In this document: one piece after another, positions 1-5,756 of the stretch
Layout: every line of letters starts with the position of its first letter
How positions within the stretch are numbered: position 1 is the first letter of the stretch
Assembly (NCBI GenBank): GCA_041664945.1
Contig: JBAYJY010000099.1
Location: 1 to 16,271 of the forward strand
Length of the DNA stretch: 16,271 nt
Direction of reading: 5' to 3'
From: JBAYJY01 sp041664945
GTDB lineage: Bacteria; UBP15; UBA6099
Translations under genes and position numbers: made by a program
Notes under the pieces: model-generated
The model's input: the letters and a program-made list of their open reading frames with translations, nothing else
Databases searched by the model: none
Told to the model about the DNA's origin: nothing

Positions 1-116
1 ATCTTGCAAAACCGTGCAATATGGATGACATTTATGACTGTCTTCAAGGAGCTTTACAGCCGTATGATTATCAAAGGGCGTCAATAGCGACAGCAATCGA
101 CAGATTTAGACGTTAA
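1..116 (+). CDS. Response regulator receiver domain, C-terminal end (partial)
   Basis: The reading frame starting at base 3 is open from the left edge to a TAA at 114-116 and gives 37 residues beginning LAKPCNMDDIYDCLQGAL. A Lys-Pro pair followed by a short linker and a final amphipathic helix is how CheY-like receiver domains end: the conserved Lys contacts the phosphorylated Asp and the Pro follows in cis. The residues after the helix (QPYDYQRASIATAIDRFRR) look like a short tail, so the protein probably ends soon after the receiver domain, either as a single-domain regulator or as the last domain of a hybrid kinase. The phosphorylated Asp and everything upstream lie outside the window. The call rests on about 18 residues and is tentative. 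Confidence 0.5.
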   Translation, partial: LAKPCNMDDIYDCLQGALQPYDYQRASIATAIDRFRR

Positions 117-204
117 TATTCCTGTCCGGAGTCGCGAACGATGCACTCTCTCAAGCGACCGTATGATGTAAATAGGTATTTCTGCGACATAAAACTATAA
201 CATG

Positions 205-211
205 AAAGAGG
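205..211 (+). promoter_or_regulatory. Ribosome binding site that sets the start of the next gene
   Basis: AAAGAGG lies 8 bases before the ATG at 220. The earlier in-frame ATG at 202 overlaps this site and has no ribosome binding site of its own, so 220 is the better start. Confidence 0.55.
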
Positions 212-219
212 CGACTGAA

Positions 220-882
220 ATGAAAAAAAGCTACATATTCACAGGGCTTATGATAATTGTTATTACTATGGCGGTTATTCTTGTGAAGGTTGTGATTCCT
301 GCTCTGGCAGCGGCTAACAAAGAAGAAATCGCAAACAAATCGGAATTTGGCGAGACCTATGTCGGCGATGTGGTTACGGACGCGATGAAAGCGGCGCGGA
401 ACGCGGATGTAGCGCTGGTGAATGGAGGAGCGCTCGGCTACAAAGACATGCCGGATAATTTGACTGATATAACAGTTGGCGCGCTTGTGCCATTTGACGA
501 TGATCTTATCGTTTCGGTCAATCTGAAAGGAGACGCGCTGAAACGCATACTCGAAAACAGCTACTCGCTGCTTCCGAGGCGGTCTTCGAATTTCCTTCAG
601 GTTTCCGGCGTCGAATTCAAATGCGACTTGAATCAGCCGTCCGGCGCTCGTGTATCGGGCATAACGGTTATCGGAAAAGCGCTTATGCCGGAGAAAGAAT
701 ACATTGTCGCTGTAACCGAATTTCTGAGTAGCGGCGGCGGCGGTATGAAAGAGTTCCGTGAAGGCAGGTTAGTCTCCGGAGAAAAGGCGCCGTTCGGAGA
801 AGTCTTGATCAAACACGCGAAATACAACAGGAATAAAATAGATTCTAATGATGGCAGGATAACGATTATTCCGGTTAAGTGA
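220..882 (+). CDS. Exported 5'-nucleotidase C-terminal-domain protein, no catalytic domain
   Basis: Residues 5-30 form one hydrophobic segment ending ALAAA, a signal peptide or membrane anchor. The rest matches the C-terminal substrate-binding domain of UshA-type 5'-nucleotidases: ETYVGDVVTDAM, then ADVALVNGGALG (about 62-73), the LVPFDDDLIVSVNLKGDAL block, FLQVSGVEF, and YIVAVTEFLSSGGGG near the end. In bifunctional family members this domain follows a calcineurin-like metallophosphatase domain that holds the metals and the Asp-His pair. Nothing of that domain is present here or just upstream. The Arg usually found in the NGGxxR motif appears replaced (NGGALGY) and the PF-N block reads PFDDD. 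I infer a non-catalytic binding protein or a remnant, probably outside the cytoplasmic membrane. It lies 27 bases before the acyltransferase gene and may share its transcript. Confidence 0.75.
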   Translation: MKKSYIFTGLMIIVITMAVILVKVVIPALAAANKEEIANKSEFGETYVGDVVTDAMKAARNADVALVNGGALGYKDMPDNLTDITVGALVPFDDDLIVSVNLKGDALKRILENSYSLLPRRSSNFLQVSGVEFKCDLNQPSGARVSGITVIGKALMPEKEYIVAVTEFLSSGGGGMKEFREGRLVSGEKAPFGEVLIKHAKYNRNKIDSNDGRITIIPVK

Positions 883-909
883 CTGAATGATTCTCCATAC
901 GCGCAATGA

Positions 910-1773
910 ATGCCGATGAGCAAAATAATTGAAAAAGTATTCGGGCCGTTGTCCCCAAAGGCAATAAACAGAATAAACGCCCTTCCGGCTTTTTCGGCGG
1001 ACAACCCCGATCTCGATGAATTCGGGTTCAGCCGCGAGGGGCTGAAGTCGTACCTATCGCCGCTTCTTTTTTTATACGAAAAATGGTTCAGGGTGGAAAC
1101 TGAAGGCATCGAAAATATCCCCGACAGCGGGCCGGCGATCATTGTGCCGAACCATTCCGGACAATTGCCGATGGACGGCGCGATGATAATTATGGGGTGC
1201 CTGATGGAGAAACTGCATCCGCGGGTTCCTCGAGCGCTGATCGAGAAGTTGTTCCCTACCATACCTCTGGTTTCGACGATGGCGATACGGTGCGGCGAGG
1301 CGGTCGGCGTCATTGAAAACGCTGAGCGTCTGTTGAGCCAAGGCGAGCTTCTGATGATTTTTCCGGAGGGCGTTAAAGGCTCCGGCAAATTGTGGGCTCA
1401 ACGCTATCAAATGCAGAAATTCAATATGGGATTCCTCGAACTCGCCATCAGATTCAAAGCCCCTATCATCCCGGCGGCGGTGATTGGCAGCGAGGAACAG
1501 GCCCCGAGTTTCTATAACGTCAAGCCGGTCGCGAAAGCGCTCGGACTGCCGTACTTTCCTATCACGCCGTTTTTCCCGTGGTTCGGGTTGCTCGGCGTCG
1601 CGCCGCTGCCCTCCAAATACCGCATCTACTTCGGCAAGCCTATGGATTTCAGCAGCCACACATCAGCGCTTGACGACCCTGTCGCCATACGGTTACTTGT
1701 GGAAAGCGTTCGCTGCCGCGTTCAGAAAATGGTTGACGCAGGTCTGGGAAAACGGCCGTTACCGGGTTTTTGA
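910..1773 (+). CDS. PlsC-like lysophospholipid/glycerol acyltransferase
   Basis: The protein has 287 residues. It carries the acyltransferase motif I as NHSGQLPMDG (His82, Asp89) and motif III as FPEGVKG (151-157), the catalytic His-Asp pair and the glycerol-phosphate contact of the PlsC superfamily. The spacing is HX6D rather than the HX4D of classical PlsC. I recall that spacing from the MGAT/DGAT2-like subgroup with NHSG-LP-DG motifs. The expected role is acyl transfer to a lipid acceptor at the inner face of the cytoplasmic membrane; whether that acceptor is lysophosphatidate, a diacylglycerol-type lipid or something else cannot be read here. The region 216-235 (PITPFFPWFGLLGVAPLP) is hydrophobic and may dip into the membrane. 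Starts at 910 and 916 are both in frame, and neither has a clear ribosome binding site. Confidence 0.85.
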   Translation: MPMSKIIEKVFGPLSPKAINRINALPAFSADNPDLDEFGFSREGLKSYLSPLLFLYEKWFRVETEGIENIPDSGPAIIVPNHSGQLPMDGAMIIMGCLMEKLHPRVPRALIEKLFPTIPLVSTMAIRCGEAVGVIENAERLLSQGELLMIFPEGVKGSGKLWAQRYQMQKFNMGFLELAIRFKAPIIPAAVIGSEEQAPSFYNVKPVAKALGLPYFPITPFFPWFGLLGVAPLPSKYRIYFGKPMDFSSHTSALDDPVAIRLLVESVRCRVQKMVDAGLGKRPLPGF

Positions 1774-1774
1774 A

Positions 1775-1798
1775 GCGCAGTTATTCAATAACTCGCGC
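1775..1798 (+). terminator. Hairpin just after the acyltransferase gene
   Basis: GCGC-AGTTAT, loop TCA, ATAACT-C-GCGC gives a 10-pair stem with one bulged C, starting directly after the TGA. No run of T follows, so it is not a canonical intrinsic terminator. It may stabilise the 3' end or help Rho-dependent termination. Confidence 0.3.
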
Positions 1799-2095
1799 TA
1801 TTAACTTCACCACCTGAAGATAAACTGCCGCTATTTTCGTTTCGTTCAAAATTTCCAACTTGTTTTAACTTTCCCATGCGGATATTATACCGAAAGTCAT
1901 TAAATCAGGTTTAGCCCTTTATGACATAATTTGAAATATTCCCGCTTAGATTTGTATTAACACTTGTTCTCTTGCGGTTCCAATAGCGTCTATAAGTTAT
2001 TTTTCACACATCTGAAACAGTTAATAAGATGTAATTGACCTTTATTTAATACTTTTATTTTTTTGCGGAATTTGTTCAATTCCCTTAATTAAGAC
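1799..2095. other. AT-rich noncoding stretch
   Basis: About 300 bases between the acyltransferase hairpin and the paired-hairpin element. The base composition is visibly richer in A and T than the genes, and stop codons break every frame. A TTGACC at 2035-2040 could be a -35 box for rightward transcription toward glmS, but the -10 candidates behind it (for example TATTTT at 2056-2061) are poorly spaced. I see no gene, no repeat array and no recognisable structured RNA here. Confidence 0.5.
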
Positions 2096-2123
2096 AAAAA
2101 AAAAGCCACCTTCCCTGGTGGCT
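2096..2123 (-). terminator. Intrinsic terminator for a minus-strand transcript
   Basis: On the minus strand AGCCACC, loop AGGGAA, GGTGGCT is followed directly by eight T residues (plus-strand A at 2096-2103): a 7-pair GC-rich stem with a U-tract, which is textbook. On the plus strand the same hairpin is followed only by CTTTAGG, so it should stop leftward and not rightward transcription. No minus-strand protein gene lies upstream of it (toward glmS), so what it terminates is unclear. Confidence 0.6.
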
Positions 2124-2134
2124 CTTTAGGAGGA

Positions 2135-2155
2135 GTTGCTGTGGCTAGCAGCAAC
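2135..2155. other. Second hairpin of the paired-hairpin element
   Basis: GTTGCTG, loop TGGCTAG, CAGCAAC is a perfect 7-pair stem, 11 bases from the terminator hairpin. GTGGCT at 2141-2146, spanning the last stem base and loop, repeats GTGGCT in the 3' arm of the first hairpin (2118-2123). The first hairpin's 5' arm AGCCAC (2104-2109) could therefore pair with either copy, so two alternative folds are possible. Plus-strand AGGAGGAG (2128-2135) sits between the two stems. I do not recognise the element as a known RNA family. Confidence 0.45.
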
Positions 2156-2200
2156 CATGTCAATCTATATGTTCATCGGCAGCTATTTCTAAAACTTTAG
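2141..2200 (+). CDS. Possible 19-residue leader-type ORF (uncertain)
   Basis: AGGAGG at 2128-2133 stands 7 bases before a GTG at 2141 that opens a 19-codon frame ending TAG at 2198-2200, with product MASSNHVNLYVHRQLFLKL. The ribosome binding site is as strong as any in the window, but the start codon lies inside the second hairpin. If the frame is real, it could be a regulatory leader peptide upstream of glmS. It could equally be chance, because the AGGAGG also reads as an anti-Shine-Dalgarno stretch on the other strand. Confidence 0.18.
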   Translation: MASSNHVNLYVHRQLFLKL

Positions 2201-2373
2201 CGGTGTGAAATATTATTTTTTTATTTCGGTCGCGAATATACGGAAATTATTCCAATCACAAAAGGAGATATTTTGCAAAATATGGCATTTTGATGAGTAA
2301 AATGTTCGTTATTCGCCGATATTCGAGGATATTAAGGTAAGTATGTAATATTAAGTATGGAGGACGTGGATTT

Positions 2374-4212
2374 ATGTGCGGAATAATTGGTTATATCGGA
2401 GAAGGCCAAGCAGCCGAAGTAATCCTTTCAGGCCTTCGTAAATTGGAATATCGAGGATATGACTCGGCTGGAGTCGCTATCGTTAACAACGGCAAAATAG
2501 AGAGGCGTCGAAGCGAAGGCAAACTTATCAATCTCGCAAAATTGCTCGACGCGCAACCGGTTGCAGGCTGCGCCGGCATCGGCCACACCCGCTGGGCCAC
2601 TCACGGCCGCCCCACCGAATTCAACGCGCACCCGCACATCGACTGCACCGGCGCGATCAGCGTCGTTCACAACGGCATTATCGAAAATTACCTGAAATTA
2701 AAGGATGAATTGATCGCCGGCGGACACGAATTCCGATCCCAGACGGACACAGAGGTGCTCGCGCACCTGATTGAAGCGGAGATGAAGAAAAACGGCGGCG
2801 ATGTCGGCGCCGCGCTTCGCCGCGCGCTCCGCCGTGTCGAGGGCGCTTACGCCATCGGCGTTATACATAAAGATCATCCTGATGTTATTTACGCAGGACG
2901 AAAAAGCAGCCCCCTGATCATCGGCCTCGGCGAAGGCGAAAATTTCATAGCCTCTGATGTTCCTGCCATTCTGCCATACACGCGCCGCATCATTTATCTC
3001 GAAGAGGAGGAAATCGCAGTTCTTACCCGCGACAGCGTCAAAATCACCGATCTCGACGGCAATCCGCTCACAAAACCGGTTGAAGTCATCGAATGGAACC
3101 CGGTTCTCGCCGAAAAAGGCGGGTTCCCGCATTTTATGCTGAAAGAAATTCACGAGCAGCCGCAGGTTATCCGCAATACCATAGGCGGCCGCACGGACGA
3201 GGAAAACGCAAAAATATATCTCGAAGAACTCGGACTGAGCATTGAGGAAGTTAAGGCGCTCAGCACGGTATATATCGTTGCCTGCGGAACCGCCTATTAC
3301 GCCGGGGCTGTCGGCAAATACATGCTTGAAAAGCTCGCAGGAGTCCACGTCGACGTCGATTTCGCGTCGGAATTCCGCTACCGGGACCCGATGGTGAACG
3401 AAAACACGCTTGTGATCGTTATCAGCCAGAGCGGCGAGACGGCGGACACGCTTGCGGCGCTGCGCATGGCGAAAGAACGTGGCGCGAAGGTTATCGGCAT
3501 AGTAAACGTAAAAGGCAGCTCGATCTCGCGCGAGGTCGACGGCGTTCTTTACATACACGCCGGACCGGAGATCGGCGTCGCGTCGACAAAGGCATACGTA
3601 GCGATGCTTATCGCGCTGTTGCTGCTCAGCATACAATTCGGACGCATGCGCGGCCTCGTCACCGCGCCGGACGCCCGGCGGCTCATTCACCTGCTTAAGA
3701 CTCTCCCTCAGAAAATCGAGGATACGCTCGCCGACACGACTTCGATCAAGGATATCGCCGACCGCTACTCCGACCGCCGCGACTTTCTCTACCTCGGCCG
3801 CGGGATAAATTTTCCGACCGCTATGGAAGGCGCGCTGAAGCTGAAAGAAATATCCTACATCCACGCGGAGGCGTACGCAGCCGGCGAAATGAAGCACGGC
3901 CCGATCGCGCTGATCGACCGCCGCATGCCAGTCGTATCAATCGCAACGCAGAGCCACGTTTACGACAAAATGCTCTCAAACATTCAGGAGGTCATTGCGC
4001 GCGAAGGCATCGTCATCGCGCTCGCGACACAAGGAGACGCCGAAATTCTGAAATTCACTAAAGACGTGATTTTTGTGCCGGACACAGAGGAATTGCTGTC
4101 TCCGATTATCAACGTCGTGCCGCTGCAACTTCTCGCCTATCATGTCGCGGTTAACCGCGGCTCGGATGTAGACCAGCCGCGAAATCTCGCTAAATCGGTT
4201 ACGGTTGAATAA
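2374..4212 (+). CDS. glmS: Glutamine--fructose-6-phosphate aminotransferase (isomerizing)
   Basis: GlmS makes glucosamine-6-phosphate from fructose-6-phosphate and glutamine, the first committed step toward UDP-GlcNAc for peptidoglycan and lipopolysaccharide, in the cytoplasm. The protein has 612 residues, the usual length. It begins MCGIIGYIG, with Cys2 as the N-terminal glutaminase nucleophile, and shows LEYRGYDSAG, HTRWATHG and the THG/NGIIEN region of the glutaminase domain (to about 240). Two SIS sugar-isomerase domains follow, with VACGTAYYAG, ISQSGETADT, STKAY, LGRGINFPTAMEGALKLKE and AGEMKHGP. The C-terminus NLAKSVTVE is the conserved active-site tail. GGAGG at 2359-2363 is 10 bases before the ATG. 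The 5' region shows no recognisable glmS ribozyme core, so feedback control here is not by the Gram-positive ribozyme route. Confidence 0.97.
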   Translation: MCGIIGYIGEGQAAEVILSGLRKLEYRGYDSAGVAIVNNGKIERRRSEGKLINLAKLLDAQPVAGCAGIGHTRWATHGRPTEFNAHPHIDCTGAISVVHNGIIENYLKLKDELIAGGHEFRSQTDTEVLAHLIEAEMKKNGGDVGAALRRALRRVEGAYAIGVIHKDHPDVIYAGRKSSPLIIGLGEGENFIASDVPAILPYTRRIIYLEEEEIAVLTRDSVKITDLDGNPLTKPVEVIEWNPVLAEKGGFPHFMLKEIHEQPQVIRNTIGGRTDEENAKIYLEELGLSIEEVKALSTVYIVACGTAYYAGAVGKYMLEKLAGVHVDVDFASEFRYRDPMVNENTLVIVISQSGETADTLAALRMAKERGAKVIGIVNVKGSSISREVDGVLYIHAGPEIGVASTKAYVAMLIALLLLSIQFGRMRGLVTAPDARRLIHLLKTLPQKIEDTLADTTSIKDIADRYSDRRDFLYLGRGINFPTAMEGALKLKEISYIHAEAYAAGEMKHGPIALIDRRMPVVSIATQSHVYDKMLSNIQEVIAREGIVIALATQGDAEILKFTKDVIFVPDTEELLSPIINVVPLQLLAYHVAVNRGSDVDQPRNLAKSVTVE

Positions 4213-4256
4213 TGCGAAGGAATATGAAAGTTGTTTTTTTTCGTTAATCAACAGAT

Positions 4257-4284
4257 TTGCTTTAGCGACCGTATATGTTATGAT
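4257..4284 (+). promoter_or_regulatory. Possible promoter for the GyrI-like gene
   Basis: TTGCTT (4257-4262) and TATGAT (4279-4284) are separated by 16 bases, giving a predicted start near 4291 and a leader of about 50 bases. A run of eight T (4234-4241) just upstream may mark the 3' end of the glmS transcript, though no stem precedes it. Confidence 0.35.
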
Positions 4285-4343
4285 AATGACTAACAGATAA
4301 AATCTACGATGGGCAATGAAAGCCCGGCTGCAGGAGGATTAAA

Positions 4344-4862
4344 ATGAAAAAAATATTAATAATTGCAGTGGTTCTCGGCGTAGCAGCTCTTGCCGCGGCG
4401 TGGTTCTCCGGCGTTCTCTCTCCAGTCACTTTTACCGACAGATATGAAGGCCCGTTCTTCGTTGTTTACGAAGACCATGTCGGCGCCTACCCTTTAATCG
4501 AGCAAGTTGTCAAAGATGTCTCGAAACGAATGGATGACGCAAACCTTCCTTACACAGATGGTTTCGGGCAGTTCTACGACGACCCGAAAACTGTTCCGGC
4601 GGACAAGTTGAGAAGCATCGGCGGCGTTCTCGTCTCCGGCGTAACTCAAGTCGATTCGCCTATGGCATTTGGAACTATTCAGTATGACCACTACGCTATC
4701 GCCTCTTTCAAGGGACTCTCCATGCTCGGCCCTTCAGTCGTTTATCCTAAAGCGGTAGAATGGATGAAAGCCAACAATAAAACGCTTAACGGCGCGGTCA
4801 TTGAGATCTATAAAAAAGGCGGCCTGAAAAAAGAAGTTATTTTCATGTTCCCGATCAATTGA
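4344..4862 (+). CDS. Membrane-anchored GyrI-like / effector-binding-domain protein
   Basis: The protein has 172 residues. Residues 2-25 are a hydrophobic segment after MKK, a signal peptide or uncleaved anchor. The remainder looks like a GyrI-like small-molecule-binding domain, the fold of the Rob and BmrR C-terminal domains: GPFFVVYEDHVGAYPLIEQV (36-55), then GFGQFYDDPKTVPADKLRSIGGVLV (73-97) and a closing strand pair with a YKKGG turn. This domain usually sits in the cytoplasm, alone or behind an HTH; here no HTH is present and the domain seems to be outside the membrane, so a gyrase-inhibitor role is unlikely. I infer binding or hydrolysis of a small hydrophobic compound. GGAGGA at 4332-4337 is 6 bases before the ATG. 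It probably forms its own transcription unit. Confidence 0.65.
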   Translation: MKKILIIAVVLGVAALAAAWFSGVLSPVTFTDRYEGPFFVVYEDHVGAYPLIEQVVKDVSKRMDDANLPYTDGFGQFYDDPKTVPADKLRSIGGVLVSGVTQVDSPMAFGTIQYDHYAIASFKGLSMLGPSVVYPKAVEWMKANNKTLNGAVIEIYKKGGLKKEVIFMFPIN

Positions 4863-4962
4863 TTAATCCGTTTACGCCTCCTTTTAATTAATGAATATTT
4901 GTTTTTTTACCTGACTTTTCGTATATCCGCGCGAAATCATTAAGTTTTTCCATGCCGCCCTG

Positions 4963-4968
4963 TATAAT
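4963..4968 (+). promoter_or_regulatory. -10 box giving a probably leaderless rluB transcript
   Basis: A consensus TATAAT ends 8 bases before the ATG at 4977, so RNA should begin within a few bases of the start codon. No ribosome binding site precedes the ATG. The -35 region is poor (TTAAGT at 4940-4945). Confidence 0.45.
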
Positions 4969-4976
4969 AACATTAT

Positions 4977-5756
4977 ATGGCTGAAGAACGAATTCAAAAA
5001 ATACTTGCGCGCGCCGGATTAGGCGCGCGTCGAAAATGCGAAACCCTTATCACAGAAGGACGCGTTAAGGTTAACGGCGTCACGGTATCAGCGTTAGGCG
5101 AGAAAGCGGACTCCGAACGTGACGAAATATCTGTCGACGGCAACCCAATCCTGACCAACGAAATCTGTTACGTGATGTTCAACAAGCCCGCGGGTTGCCT
5201 TACGACCGCACTTCCAGACCAGCACGGCCGCGCAACCGTCATGGACTATTTCGAAGATTTTCCTGTTCGTGTCTTTCCTGTCGGCCGCTTGGACTTCGAC
5301 ACCGAAGGCCTTCTAATCCTCACCAATGACGGCGCTTTCACTCAGCAGGTTCTGCACCCAAGCCACAAGGTTTACAAAACCTATGAGGCGGTTGTCAACG
5401 GAATTCCCGGCGAAACCACTCTCGACCTGCTTCGCTCCGGAATCGAACTCGATGACGGCATAACCTCGCCGGCTCGCGTCAGGCTTATCGGCACACGTAT
5501 CATGCCGCCGCCTGTCGAACGCAACAAACGCTTGCGTGCGCAGGAACCGCTCAAAGCCTCGATTATCTCTATTTCCATCCGCGAAGGCCGGAAACGACAG
5601 GTGCGCCGCATGTTCCGCGCCGGCGGCCATGAAGTGTTGCAACTCAGACGCATCCGCATCGGCGCACTCGATCTCGGCAATCTGCCGGCCGGCGCCCACA
5701 AAATTCTCACCCCCGAACAGGCGGCGCTCGCCCTGAAAGAAATTATCAGGGACTAA
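4977..5756 (+). CDS. rluB: RsuA/RluB-family pseudouridine synthase
   Basis: The enzyme converts a uridine in rRNA to pseudouridine. The protein has 259 residues, with an N-terminal S4 RNA-binding domain (RIQKILARAGLGARRKCETLI...GRVKVNG, residues 5-34) and a catalytic domain containing YVMFNKPAG and GRLDFDTEGLLILTNDG, in which Asp106 is the expected catalytic Asp. A later REGRKRQVRRMFRAGGHEV block is the family's conserved basic motif. Length and layout fit RluB (23S rRNA) better than the shorter RsuA (16S rRNA), but RluE/RluF-type specificity cannot be excluded from sequence alone. The start has no ribosome binding site and sits just behind a TATAAT. The stop codon overlaps the start of the radical SAM gene (TAATG), which implies coupled translation. 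Confidence 0.9.
   Translation: MAEERIQKILARAGLGARRKCETLITEGRVKVNGVTVSALGEKADSERDEISVDGNPILTNEICYVMFNKPAGCLTTALPDQHGRATVMDYFEDFPVRVFPVGRLDFDTEGLLILTNDGAFTQQVLHPSHKVYKTYEAVVNGIPGETTLDLLRSGIELDDGITSPARVRLIGTRIMPPPVERNKRLRAQEPLKASIISISIREGRKRQVRRMFRAGGHEVLQLRRIRIGALDLGNLPAGAHKILTPEQAALALKEIIRD

Larger units (their letters stand above)
2096..2228 (-). ncRNA. Possible small RNA ending at the minus-strand terminator
   Basis: The terminator implies a leftward transcript. On the minus strand a TATATT (plus 2235-2240) lies 15 bases after TTGTGA (plus 2256-2261), a weak promoter that would start RNA near 2228 and give roughly 130 nucleotides. Its 3' part would be hairpin, single-stranded linker UCCUCCUAAAG, terminator hairpin. 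The linker is an anti-Shine-Dalgarno-like sequence that could pair with GGAGG ribosome binding sites, including that of glmS at 2359-2363. The promoter is weak and there is no expression evidence. Confidence 0.22.

Noticed and set aside
2104..2373. glmS ribozyme upstream of glmS
   Set aside because: The gene and position are right, but none of the conserved ribozyme core sequence or its nested pseudoknot arms can be found; the two simple hairpins do not fit.
2698..3897. Long minus-strand open frame (399 codons) opposite glmS
   Set aside because: It is antisense to a clear glmS reading frame, has a composition rich in Arg, Val, Phe and Asp typical of antisense shadow frames, and shows no recognisable domain.
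153..4276. AGCGACCGTAT shared by the regions before the nucleotidase-type gene and the GyrI-like gene
   Set aside because: An 11-base match is expected by chance many times in 16 kb, and the surrounding bases do not align.
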